DNA of 64,000 bases, taken from the NCBI GenBank assembly GCA_015039365.1, contig WION01000174.1:1-64000 (forward strand), read 5' to 3'. This DNA comes from Amanita rubescens. Taxonomy: Eukaryota; Basidiomycota; Agaricomycetes; Agaricales; Amanitaceae. Under the pieces are notes generated by a model. That model searched no databases and was not told the origin of the DNA. It saw nothing but the letters and a program-made list of their open reading frames with translations. Both the position numbers and the translations under genes were made by a program. This document shows positions 51,989 through 62,162 of the stretch, in pieces. The first letter of the stretch is position 1; every line of letters starts with the position of its first letter.

Positions 51989-53783
51989 AGTCAGCCCTTT
52001 ACCTTTCTCCTCGTACTCGCCTTTTCATTTTTGCTCTCTTGTTCCAGTGAATTTCGACAGCAAGTTCTTCAGCTCGTGCATTGCCATCGCTCAGCAAGAG
52101 TGCACGGACTCACCTGTCTCTCCCACTACCAAGGACGGGGACGTCCTGGAAAACATCCTCCCTCAGTCGCCCCCGACCTCCGACTCCTACCCTGGGGCTT
52201 TCTCTGACTTCTACGGCTTCCCTTCTCACCCCAGAGCCGTCTACCGTACGGGTGACAAGTGGCCAGTGCCCAAGGGCCCCAAGGCGCAGCGCGTGCCGAT
52301 AGAGGCCAGACCCATCTACAATCACCCAATCCAAGTCGTGTGGCGCACATTAGGTGAACGGGTGTACAAGCACCTTGATTCCCTTGGGATCATGTGGTTG
52401 ACTATCAATCCCGTCCGCTTCGCTGAGGAAGGAGGGGAAGCCGGTCCCCTTTACCTCTGGGTGGGCGTCAATCCTGGATCTCTCTCCCTTGAAGCTGCCA
52501 AGACTGCAGCCGCCGGCTGCAAGGCGATCCTCGCTGCCACTCATTTCCCAGATGTCGAGATCGCTTTCAGGGAGTCCGTCTTCACCCGGTCCGCTGGCCC
52601 ACGGCTTGTCAACCACGTCCGCTCCACAGACCCCACCGCCGACATCCGCAACCCCTTCACTGGCACTCTCAGTGTTCAGATCGCTCCCAAAAATGCTCCT
52701 TACTCCGAGGGCACCGGTGCCCTGTACCTCTGTGAAGGCGGCCAAAGCAACCGGATCTTCCTCCTGACCGCCCGCCATGTCCCACTCCCACTGAGCATAC
52801 ACCGCAATGAGCTCTATGAGCACAAGAGGAGCAGCCAGCCTCCGACTCCGACTCACAAGGTTCTCATCCTTGGCACCAAAGCTTACTCAGATGCCCTTAA
52901 GGACATGATGGCCAAGATTGGGAATGAGCTTGACGCTGCTGAAAGTTTGAAAAAGCAGCTTGCTACAATTAGGGAGGGCGAGCACACTAGTAGATGCCAG
53001 AGGATTAAGAAGAACTTGGCGAATGCAGAGCAGGCTGCCGTAGCCATAGACGCATTCCACAGTGACATTTCTAAGCACTGGAGCGTAGAGGGCCAGCGCG
53101 TGCTTGGCCATGTCGTCTATGCACCTCCTATTGCCGTCGGTACTGGGCCCGAGAAATTCACTGAAGATTGGGCCCTAATTGAACTCAGCCACGACAAAAT
53201 TGATTTAGAGAACTTTAAGGGTAACGTCATATATCTGGGTATGCTTCAATCTATGTTACTACATCTAGTCTGATTATTATGTACAGGTAACAAGATTTCG
53301 CCCTTGAAGTTCGCCAAAAAGATGCGCCCTCGCCCCGAGGACCCCAAGTTCGAGTATCCCGCCGGTGGTCACCTCCAAGTTAAGGACATTGTCAACAAGC
53401 AGGAAATACGCAAACCAACCAACCTTGATATAGACGGAGAGAAATGCCTTATTGTTATAAAAAATGGTATGGCAACTGGCATCACTATCGGTCGAGGAAC
53501 TGGTATAGAATCCTTCATTCGAGAATACCAAAACATTGGCATTGAATCGACATCGATGGAGTTTGCTATCTACGCCTACAGCCACAAGGATGCCCCATTT
53601 TCTGCCTGTGGGGATTCGGGGTCCATAATTGTTGACGGGCTGGGACGTATCGTTGGCCTGCTCACCGGCGGTGCAGGTGCAACTGACTCTACAGATGTGA
53701 CTTATGTGACGCCGTATTTCTGGCTCGAGGAGCAAATCAAGAAGGTCTTCCCCAACTCCTACCTCTACCCGATCAAGGAGTAG
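51989..53783 (+). CDS. Serine-protease-like protein of the PA clan, copy 2 (562 aa)
   Basis: Model: 51989 (A only), 52048-53238, 53287-53783; 1689 nt. The proposed start codon is split: A at 51989, a 58-nt intron, then TG AAT TTC. The paralogue at 20766 has the same arrangement, and both proteins then begin MNF-S-FFSSC. Catalytic-triad-like motifs are in trypsin order: LLTARHV (His, about residue 250), EDWALIEL (Asp, about 375) and CGDSGSIIVDG (Ser, near 510), followed by GRIVGLLTGG. No signal peptide, so probably intracellular. Basidiomycete genomes hold large families of such unstudied proteins; substrate unknown. A coiled-coil-like insertion lies between His and Asp (about 290-340). E1 has displaced most of its upstream region. 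Confidence 0.7.
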
Positions 53784-54092
53784 GTCGTGACATTGATGCA
53801 ATGACATCGAGAACGCTGGCGAGGCCTCTTGTTTCTGTGCTATGTGATGATTGTCTACATAATATTAAATTAAATTAAATAATTGTGACCGTGACATCAG
53901 CAACTTACTCTTGTCTCCACCAAACAGCGCCCCATAAAACTGGTCGTACATACACGCTGAATTAAGACCCATGACTCTGAAACTGTTCGCGGCACCAATG
54001 TGCACACAGATTCTCTTCCCTTGCCAGTTTGCATTTGTAGACTTTCAGATTTCTCCCTTGGCTCAGGCTCTGCGACTGGAAGTACCGAAATA
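53784..54092. other. 3' flank of protease-like copy 2
   Basis: AT-rich ATTAAATTAAATTAAAT run near 53,864; nothing else recognised. Short minus-strand frames continue from the kinase-like fragment next to it but have no motif. Confidence 0.3.
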
Positions 54093-54329
54093 TCAACTTC
54101 CCGAGATTTCTGAATATGGAACACCCCTGTAGGACATTATAAGGTAATAATGTCGTCCGTCTTCTGTACCTAATAACTGTTTGACGTTATAAAGATTCCT
54201 CCGTTCACCCTTGAGCTTGGCAGTTGTCACGCCTCCCTCTTTCGTGTCGATTATTTTGATTGCCACGGCCCAGCCGTCAGGATGGTCTTCCAGAGAATAG
54301 ACGGTGCCTCCTCTCCTGATGGACGACAT
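54093..54329 (-). pseudogene. Kinase-like fragment, probably a relic
   Basis: Minus-strand frame with a kinase N-lobe look: GGTVYSLEDHPDGWAVAIKI (the AIK triad) and DGRHYYLIMSYRG (hinge-like). No catalytic loop follows. An upstream frame (NLDHFNELVTRLENSHE near 54,410-54,480) may belong to it. Family uncertain. Confidence 0.35.
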
Positions 54330-54760
54330 ACAGGTTCAATCCCTTGTAGCTGTGAAGAATTATGATGTGGTTTGACGGGTTTTTTCCAATGCTGCGCTTG
54401 GCCTCTTTTTTTCAAGGTGGTCGCTGTTCGTGCGAGTTTTCGAGACGGGTTACCAACTCGTTGAAATGGTCGAGGTTCAAAATGTTCGAGGTATTGTAGC
54501 CACATTCTAAGCATATTCAAATTCTGAATCGTCCTTTTCAGTGCACGGAAGAATAGGAACATTTCTTACACAGCCTTCGATGATGCCTCAAGGCCTCATG
54601 TATGGACAACAAAAGTCAAAGCACGGTTCTTTGTCCCGCGACTCCGTCCTATTCATGCTGCGATTGCGGTTGAACATGAATTGCATTGTGAATCACTCTG
54701 TGATCTGGCCAGTCTCATGAGACTTGGACGTGTTATTTTGTTGCTCAACTATCATGGGGA

Positions 54761-54945
54761 ATGACAGCCTTTGTGACTACCTACAGTGACGTATTCGCAT
54801 TCGCCGCAGTATGTTTGGAGGTCGTGACTCCGGGTTTAGGTTCTTGTTTCGTTATTCTCTTGGGCTTTTGCAATGGGCAATTCAATAGGTTGTTATGTCG
54901 TGCAGTGTTTACTCTGAGGCTGCGGAACCAGTGGATAGCCAAGGA
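54761..54945 (+). pseudogene. Duplicated, internally deleted piece of the 62-kb kinase gene
   Basis: SDVFAFAAVCLEVVT is nearly identical at DNA level to the minus strand at about 62,385-62,440 (kinase C-lobe). It then jumps straight to sequence matching the minus strand at about 61,800-61,690 (GGTTTAGGTTCTTGT, CGTTATTCTCTTGGGCTTTT, GTTATGTCGTGC). So it is a copy of the kinase gene end plus 3' flank with about 0.6 kb deleted. Not a working gene. Confidence 0.7.
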
Positions 54946-55224
54946 CCGGAGGCCAAAAATGGAGCATGCGGTCTTCTTATTGACACCTTTGCCCTTCAGG
55001 CTTCGTCATATCCAGGACAAAGTAAAGTCTGCACCAATGAGAACTCATTTGGGCCTTGATGAAACAGAACGACCTTCATGACGGTCGCCTCCGCAACCAG
55101 AAGGTTAACCCCGCCTCGTTGCCCTCTAAGGCGTTCCGCGTCCCGAATCATATCTTACAGAGACGGGGATACCTGTACGTGAAACACTAATCAATTCACC
55201 AAGACTAGTGTTCCTGGGAACAAA

Positions 55225-56840
55225 TGTCATATCTTGAAGTTTAAAGTTGTGGTTGCGCCAGATGGAAGTATCAGAATTGACTGCAAAAAAGAGTGGGTAC
55301 CGGAAGCGGACAGCGTCAACCTCGAGACCGTGATGGTGTCGAGGGTGCCGACTCCAGGCGAGCATACTCCAACAGTTGCATGGATTCAATGTTCTTGGCA
55401 TTGAAGCCGCCAAGTTATTGAATTTGACGGTTCCCACGTGCACCTCCGACGCTCTTCTTTATGATCTCATGAAACATCGTGGATCGCCAATGGCTATCAC
55501 CCTACACTGAATCAATCGGGCGGGTACAGGCGCTTTGGATCTATTCCTGCACCCTGCAGATCTCAATGCATGTGCTACCTTGTTTTCCTTCCTATCCTCA
55601 CTGTGAAAGACGCACATGTATTCATCATTGTTGGCCTTCTCTTTCGAATGCCCAGCGCGCTCGGAGATGGTGGATAGGACCGGGTGAGGACTCGAATTCT
55701 GCGCCGGGGCAGCTGGTAGTCTACAGAGGGATGCGTTCAACCCGACCCAGCTGGGCCTGCGCGAACGTTACCTGCAAGAGAAAGAGAGTAGCTAGTGATG
55801 GGAGGTTAAGTTATGTAACCGCAATTAACCGTAACTTAACTGAACCTAACTGCTCGACCAGTTAATTATCAGTTAAGGTTAGGCCCTTTCCCTAACCTTA
55901 ACCGGACCAGTTATGACCGGTTATGACCGGTTAAATTGTGCAACCTTGTAGAGCTGGTCCTTAGCTTCATTTTGAGCCCTTATTCATGTAATTTGGCCCA
56001 GTGGTTCATGAGATATGAAGTATTTTGTGAAGGGATGTCAAAATTATTGTGTTTCTCATTAGCAATGTGATCCATGACATGCAAAAAGCAATATACAATT
56101 AGTTTCTCATGTTCAATCTGCTAGCTATTTCCCTCACCACACTCAGAAACATAGTTCTCTGGGATGCTGATGAGGAGCAAAGTTTTGCATGGCTGTTGTG
56201 AGGCTCTAATTTGTATGCAATTTTCATTATGTTTATCATTCTGTATTGGACAATATACTTCTGACTTAGGCTGTTGGCATTTGGGACTTGTTTCTGACTT
56301 ATATTGATCAGTTATGAGCATCATAGACAACATTGCTAATGGGAAACCAATCATCTTGACATCACTCACAAAACACTTCATATCTCATGAACCACTGGTC
56401 CAAATTACATGAATAGGGGCTCAAAATGATGCTAATAACCTGCTCTACCAGATTACATAATTTTAATCGGTTATAACCGGTTATAACCGGTCATAACTGG
56501 TCCAGTTAAGGTTAAGGAAATTCTGGGTCATCAGTTAATTGATCAGTTACAGTTAATCAATTTTGGGGCAATTAACCGGACTTAACCTAACCTCACAACA
56601 CTAAGAGTAGCAAAGGGAAGCTCTGCCTCCATGCTGTGCATTTCTCATCGCAAACATCAATCAATCATAGGTTCTGCAGGGCGTTGTCTGGCTGAGGAAG
56701 GGCTGCAGCAACCCCTGCTCTGGACCCGCAGCCGAGCCAGACATCTCCTGGACGCGGCGTTCGCTTCTGCTGTTCCTTGTATTGTCTTTTATACCCATTT
56801 TGTCCTTATGCCCTTTTTTTCGGCTTTGCGCAGCCTTTGA
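55225..56840. repeat. Duplicated segment R2, interrupted by a hAT element
   Basis: Homologous to R1 (16985-17790) in the same orientation: 55225-55792 and 56604-56840 match R1 left and right of one breakpoint. The conserved minus-strand ORF (55459-55740) differs from R1 by in-frame changes. R2 right part keeps the TATA-like element (minus TATAAAAG, near 56,790). Confidence 0.8.
55793..56603. mobile_element. hAT-like foldback element in R2, 811 bp
   Basis: Perfect 8-bp target duplication AGAGTAGC (55785-55792 and 56604-56611); the uninterrupted homologue R1 has a single AGAGTAGC there. Ends TAGTGATGGGAGGTTA and, inverted, TAGTGTTGTGAGGTTA. The inverted repeat extends far inside: 55971-56030 pairs with 56366-56425, giving arms of roughly 238 bp and a loop of about 335 bp. 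Subterminal ACCGGTTATGACCGG-like repeats. No transposase. Confidence 0.9.
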
Positions 56841-58426
56841 GAGCCATGGATGCAGGAGCTGCAGATACATAATGCAGCAAAGTAAATTATAATAATCCAC
56901 GAAATTTAAAATGCAAAGTTAGAAGATCATTGGCCTTTTACTGCCGCCATCTTCCATATTAGAAATGCATCGGACTGCACCTATGCCTTGCACTAGTATT
57001 ACTGGGCGCACTTGTGCCAGTCCATTATTCGAATATAATTACAATTAGGAACTTAGTAAAATAATCATGGCCAACCCATGAAAGAGCACTAAACAGGAAT
57101 AAACTTGCACTGAGCAGCCCAGATCGCATGGTCTAGAATCGCAGCAGAAGACCCATCGCTTGACAACGCTGACGTATCTTCCATCTCTCTTAACACGGAG
57201 TTGGCATATTCGCCAGCTCCAGAAAAGTGCGCAACCTTGGTGCAGGCAGCATGAAGCGCCAAGTACTCTTGAGAGGGAACGGGCAACCTGTCTGGATCGG
57301 GAGTGGTGAATGTTACCAATCTAGCAGGGTTTAAATTATCAGGAATCCCAGATTCTGCTTCGTATCCTGCCCCTTCCAATCTGTACTGATTTTCGACCTC
57401 CTGATGGAAGGGATTAGCAATTAGTAAATAGACTTCTACATAAAAAACTGCTACATACTGTTGGCTCGAACCAGAAAGAGAAATTGTCAAACAGGTATTT
57501 TACGTCTTGACGCATTGTCATGACATTTTCTAAGCGATGTATGCTACGACCATTGAGTTCATCCAGTAGATTATCGCGGCCAGAAAAGTGGGACAGAACG
57601 GTCCAAGCAGAGGCTAGAGAGTCAGCCTAAAGAATCACATGTAAAACTCCATATTGTTCAAGACCACTGACCTTCTTGGAATCTTTACTGATGTTGACAT
57701 TCGTAGACTCGGAAAAAATGTGAACGCATTCAGTTCCTCTTGCATTCGCACCTGCCACTTGCCCTAGTTCTTGAAACACCTTGGCGGAGTCAAGATCATA
57801 CGTGCCCGTAACAACGCATTTAAATCCATCACGTATTAATGCCTTTTAAGACGTCAAGTGCAAGATGTCGAAACATAAAGGTGTATCACCTTGCTTTTTG
57901 CTGTCTCGTAGTTTAAGGTGGTTTCTTGAACCACGCTCTCCGTCATGTCTGCTAGATTGTGAAATGATGGTTGAAAAGAATTATTGGGAGCCCAGTCCTC
58001 TGCAGATCCGACTGGGCTTTGTTAAAACCGGAGGGACTCAAGAACAACAGCCTATCGACAAGACGAACTTACAAACGCAAAGAATATACTGGTAGAACAA
58101 TTTCCTGATGTCAAGTACCTTCTGCCTGTCCCCGTAAGCTGAGCTAACTTCTTGTATGAGATTCTGAAGCCCCGCGTCACTTGGTGCATGGTGGAAGAAG
58201 TGACCAACGATGCGGCAATACATAAGATCTTTTACTTCACTCTTTTTTTTTTTTTTTTTTTTTTTTAATTATGAAGGTGATTTCATTTGAGCAAGAAGTA
58301 AACTAATACAAGTAGGCATTGTGACACAAGTCACATAGTGGGGTAATGCGCGTTTACGCGCATGTTAATGTGTTTAGTGGTATTTTTCTAGATAGAAAAG
58401 AGGGAGACGAATAGAGGAAAAGAGAA

Positions 58427-59383
58427 CTATGGTACATCGAGGGGAAGATCAGTAAACGAAAATATAGTAGGATTTTCTTTGATGATTTTAGTAAGTGATA
58501 CATCATTTTTTGGATCGTTAGTCCATTCGCGTAAAGAAGGAAAAGAAAAGTGATACCTGCATCGTGTTAGGATGTGCTCGCGTGATTGGTAAGTCCCAGG
58601 TTGGCACGTTGGGCAGTCTGTCGATTTGTCCGGGAACATTCATTGGTTGTGTTCTCCTGTCGGTGCGTGGTTGGTCATTGCATACGTGATTCTCGTCATC
58701 CTCTCTCTATCGTCATCCGCCATTTCAAAGAAGAATCTTTTTCTCTTCGTCGAAGAGCCTAGCATGGGTAGGAAGCGCTTTCGATTATATTTGACAGCGA
58801 GCCATTGTCGGCCTCTGTAAGCTTGGGAGCTGGCTCTGACTCTCCAAAGGTTGTTCATGCGGCGCCTTTGCTCGTCGGTGAAGTGTTGTTTCAATATTAG
58901 GGGTCCCTTCGTGGCTGGGGGTGCGCGGGAAGCGAGTGAGTCCGCCTTCTCATTGCCTTCAATGCCTGAATGCGATGGGCAGTGCGCGAAATGAAGGGAC
59001 CGAATGGTGTTGTCCGCAAAGAGGTCCAAGAGTAGGAGATTTATTCTGACGGACTCCATCTGATTGGTGTGTGCGTCCATGTTCAGGGCACCTTGAATGA
59101 CGCTTTTGTTGTCAATAATGAACCAAAGGTTGGGCCTGATTCGTTCTTTGTTCGCAGCCGCCCACGCAACCGCCATCCCTAGAGCCACTATTTCTGCATC
59201 ATAAGAGGAACCTGCCGGGCAATCGGCTGTGTCCGCAGTGTCAAATAATCCATGGTCAGACAGGACGAAGGCAGCTCGTCCTCGCCTTTTGTCTTTCCAG
59301 TAACCGCCATCAGTGTAGATGACAGTGGCATCCTCATCGCTCTCCACCTCTCTGAGCCACGTTCGATACTCTCTCACTTCCAC
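58427..59383 (-). pseudogene. LINE ORF2 end: RNase H and C-terminal zinc-binding tail
   Basis: RNase H domain with VIYTDGGYWKDKRRG, DAEIVALGMAVAWA, IIDNKSVIQGAL and CPSHSGIEGNEKADSLA. It continues after an in-frame TGA (about 58,640) into CPTCQPGTYQSREHILTRC, a CCHC-like tail. Out of frame with the RT ORF by one frameshift at about 59,380. Confidence 0.85.
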
Positions 59384-61158
59384 CCGCCAAACTCATCGCT
59401 GTTTTTCTTTGGAGCGTCCATCTTTGTGCGTTCGATGTTTTCTCCATACACATCTTCGACCCTGTGTCCCGGTCTGTTGGCGGGGTGATAGGTGTCGAAT
59501 TGTTCTTTAATTTGTCCTCTAAAGGCTCTGAGCCTAGTGTTAGGGTTGTCGCTCGGGAGATGACGTGGGCGTCTTTTGGGCCTTATCCTCCTGGACGAGG
59601 GTTTAACCAGATCCGATGACCAGGCGATTTTAAGCAGATGGTTGTTCGGGAGCGTGTGAATCCTGGCGGCGTAACCGTAAATGCATAGATTGCACCATAT
59701 ATCCAGGGGGGGGATGTGAGCGATCATTTCTAGCGCGCCCGATGGGGATCCTCTAAAAGCGCCTGTTATCCATCTCAGAGCGAAGTTATGGACTCTCTTC
59801 ATCTCCATCAACTGTTTCTTTACTCCTCTGCCATCCTCCACATACCAAAGTGCAAGACCGTATGTAAGCACCGGGAGAGTGATTGCCTTGTAAGCTAAAG
59901 CGCGGTTCCTGGGACTCAATCCTCGACGCGAGTTTCCTAACATTCCGCAGGCTCTAATAGTACTGAACGCTTTGTTAGTATAGTATTTGACGTGATGATG
60001 AAATTTAAGAAAAGGATCGAAAAAGAAACCTAGATATCTCCACACGCCGATCGGTTTGATCGTAAACTCCCTTCCACCAACTACGTAAACAAGGCTGGGT
60101 TGTCGTTTGTGTTTAAAGGTTCTCGGTCCTTTGCTGAGGTCATATGCGGCGAAGTGCATGAGTTCCGTCTTGGTTTGTTCGATTTGTATGCCTATTTTCA
60201 CAAATACGTCTGTCAGACGTTCAATAGCCGCTTTTAAGGTTAGCATATTGTGATTCATTGTCAGGGACGATGCGCAGAGCGTGCCGTCGTCGACGAAAAA
60301 AAGGCAGTTAGTATTTAGCTCAAGATCCCATTGGAAGTGGGACTTGAGGACGAGAGAAATGTATAACGCAGAGAGGACCGGCGACAAACAGTCACCCTGT
60401 GGGGTGCCTAGGTCTGCGTCGAAAGTGTGGGAGGTTTGTTTTCCCCATTTGTAAGCGGTGGTTCTATCTTTAAAGAAAGAGGCGATGAGATTAGTAATTT
60501 TGTGACAGAATCCCTGTTTGGTTAGCAGCGTGACCATTACATCATGATTGATTGAAGGGAAAAACTGCGCGATATCTACCGCCAGAACTGAGGTGAAGAG
60601 GCCTCTGTCTCTTGCTTCTGAAATCATGTCCATTAAAACCACTCCCACATCCACCGTCGAGTGTTTTTGAATACCTCCGAACTGCCCAGGGTGGAAGAGG
60701 TCATTTGCGATGCCGTCAAATTGGAGCCTTTTGGCGAGTATTTTTGTTAAAAGTTTTCCCATTACCTTGAGGAGGGCTATGGGCCTATACGCCTTGGGTA
60801 CCAAATAGTCGTCCTTTTTTGGCTTGGGGATCACGACCGAGACTGCCTCTTTGAAGGATTTGGGCCAGTGGCTGGTGTTCAAAATGGCGTTGAAGATTTT
60901 TAGCAGAGCTGTATCGGCGCCGGGCGTCAGGAGGGCAAGTTTCAGATGTCTCCAGGTGATGTGGTCGACGCCAGGGGCGGATTTGTTCTTTGTGGTAGAG
61001 AGCGCGTCCCATAGTTCCTTCATTGAGAGGTCGGGTGAGTCCCGTGGTTCGGCGTCACAGAGACCGTTGATGTAAGTCCAGTCTATTGTATTGGTAACGC
61101 TGGCTTTGTTGAACTGTTGGTGGAGTGATTCGAAGAGTTCGGTTTGGCTGGTGATCAT
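59374..61158 (-). pseudogene. LINE ORF2: reverse transcriptase part
   Basis: RT of the non-LTR type: APGVDHITWRHLK, PKPKKDDYLVPKAYRPIALL, ILAKRLQ, GFGGIQKHSTVD-like GQFGGIQKHSTVDVGVV, AVDIAQFFPSINH, LGTPQGDCLSPVLSALY, catalytic FFVDDGTLCASS, then the thumb (RYLGFFFDPFLKFHHHV) and AYKAITLPVLTYGLALW. Full ORF2 would start upstream with an endonuclease; truncated here. Confidence 0.9.
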
Positions 61159-61316
61159 GGAGCCGTCCGGCCGTCTTTTACTTCACTCCTATCTTCCTTA
61201 GCGGAACTCATATCCGCCAGGATCGCCTTCTCCAATCCCAAGAGCATATTATATGCGTTGACAGTAGGTTCGCTTTGTATACGTTGAGGGACTGAAGCTG
61301 GGAGTGCAGTGTCGGG

Positions 61317-61409
61317 CCAGACTCCTACCCAGTCTCTCGGAGCAGCGCCGTTGAGGCTTGACGATGTTATGTAAGCTGCTTGCTCACGAGAGACTGGGTA
61401 GGAGTCTGG
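61317..61409. mobile_element. 93-bp foldback element with 23-bp perfect inverted repeats
   Basis: Arms 61317-61339 and 61387-61409 are exact reverse complements (CCAGACTCCTACCC...); spacer 47 nt. Flanked by a 7-bp direct repeat TGTCGGG (61310-61316, 61410-61416). Removing 100 bp joins ATGCCCGACA to the HNH frame. No other copy was seen in the window. Confidence 0.75.
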
Positions 61410-61789
61410 TGTCGGGCATGTTAACGTCGTAAGTGTCTAGTGAATGTGATTACTAAGCTGACTATGGTTGGCACGCATCACGCGAGCTGCTCTTCGTACA
61501 GTCGTGCCATGCGCGTATATGTGCGGACTAAAACTGGCCATATATCAGTTATACAACAGCCTGAGTGAAAGACTATGTCTCACAGTTTATAGGCCTGTAC
61601 TTCCGTGGGATTAGTGAGTATGAAGTCATTAGGGATAATAATGGTACCGGTACGGCATAAAGCCATGATAATCATGGAGACAATGGTCATGTATGGATGT
61701 ACCGGTTCTGCAGCCTCAGAGTAAACACCGCACGACATAACACCCTATTGAATTACCCAAAAGCCCAAGAGAATAACGACACAAGAACC

Positions 61790-62160
61790 TAAACCCAGAG
61801 CCCAAAACGTGAGAAGCTAAAACAGTCCGGCGATAAAGAACCAAAACCCGACGGAAGAAACCAAAACGGAAACCCAGATGAAAAACCCGACAAGAAAACC
61901 CGGATGAAAGACCCAACATGAAAAACCCATATGAGAATTTGAGAAACAACATGAAAAATGAGGATGAAAGACCCAACATGAAAAGCCCAGATGAGATTAA
62001 CATGGAAAAACCAGAAGAAAGACCCAAATGAAGACCCAACAAAAAAACCCAGATGGAAAAAAAAGACGGCAGAAAACCCAACACAAGTACCCGACAGGGG
62101 AACCCAGAAACCCAACAAAAAAAGAGACCCCGAAAAGGTGAATCAATTTCCCCCGAAAGA
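61790..62160. repeat. Purine-rich degenerate minisatellite
   Basis: Irregular repeats of about 20-25 nt built on AAAACCCAGATGA and GAAAGACCCAACATG, e.g. GATGAAAGACCCAACATGAA twice (about 61,903 and 61,962). It lies in the 3' flank of the kinase gene. The related relic at 54.8 kb lacks it. Confidence 0.65.
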
Positions 62161-62162
62161 TC

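Larger units (their letters stand above)
58243..61173 (-). mobile_element. 5'-truncated LINE (non-LTR retrotransposon), about 2.9 kb
   Basis: Poly(A) tail seen as 24 T at 58243-58266; 15-bp target duplication TCTTTTACTTCACTC at 58228-58242 and 61174-61188. Only the RT, RNase H and C-terminal parts of ORF2 remain; the endonuclease and ORF1 are missing, as expected from incomplete target-primed reverse transcription. Confidence 0.93.
57089..61419 (-). pseudogene. HNH_2-type nuclease gene broken by a LINE and a 93-bp foldback element
   Basis: Basidiomycete HNH-nuclease-like family. Exons: 61419-58073 (holding both insertions), 57890-58011, 57672-57842, 57459-57626 and 57089-57400. Subtracting the 93-bp element plus 7-bp duplication and the LINE plus 15-bp duplication leaves 1074 nt, exactly 358 codons. 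Motifs: KSKALIRDGFKCVVTGTYD (first Cys of the HNH zone), CVHIFSEST (His), NVMTMRQDVKYLFDNFSFWF (the usual His of xxDxHxxFD is not seen), FTTPDPDRLPVPSQEYLALH and a C-terminal EDTSALSSDGSSAAILDHA. The family function is unknown. The 93-bp element enters after ATGCCCGACA, so both insertions inactivate the gene. Confidence 0.82.

Noticed and set aside
58243..58266. Poly-T tract considered as a Pol III terminator
   Set aside because: It is the complement of the LINE poly(A) tail, bounded by the TSD.
61340..61419. Alternative HNH N-terminus reading through the 93-bp stem (PDSYPVSREQ, SSSLNGAAPRDW)
   Set aside because: That frame is open by chance and reaches a TAG upstream without an ATG; removal of the stem restores ATGCCCGACACT directly.
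61716..62118. Phe/Leu-rich minus-strand frames
   Set aside because: Translation of the purine-rich minisatellite; repetitive composition only.
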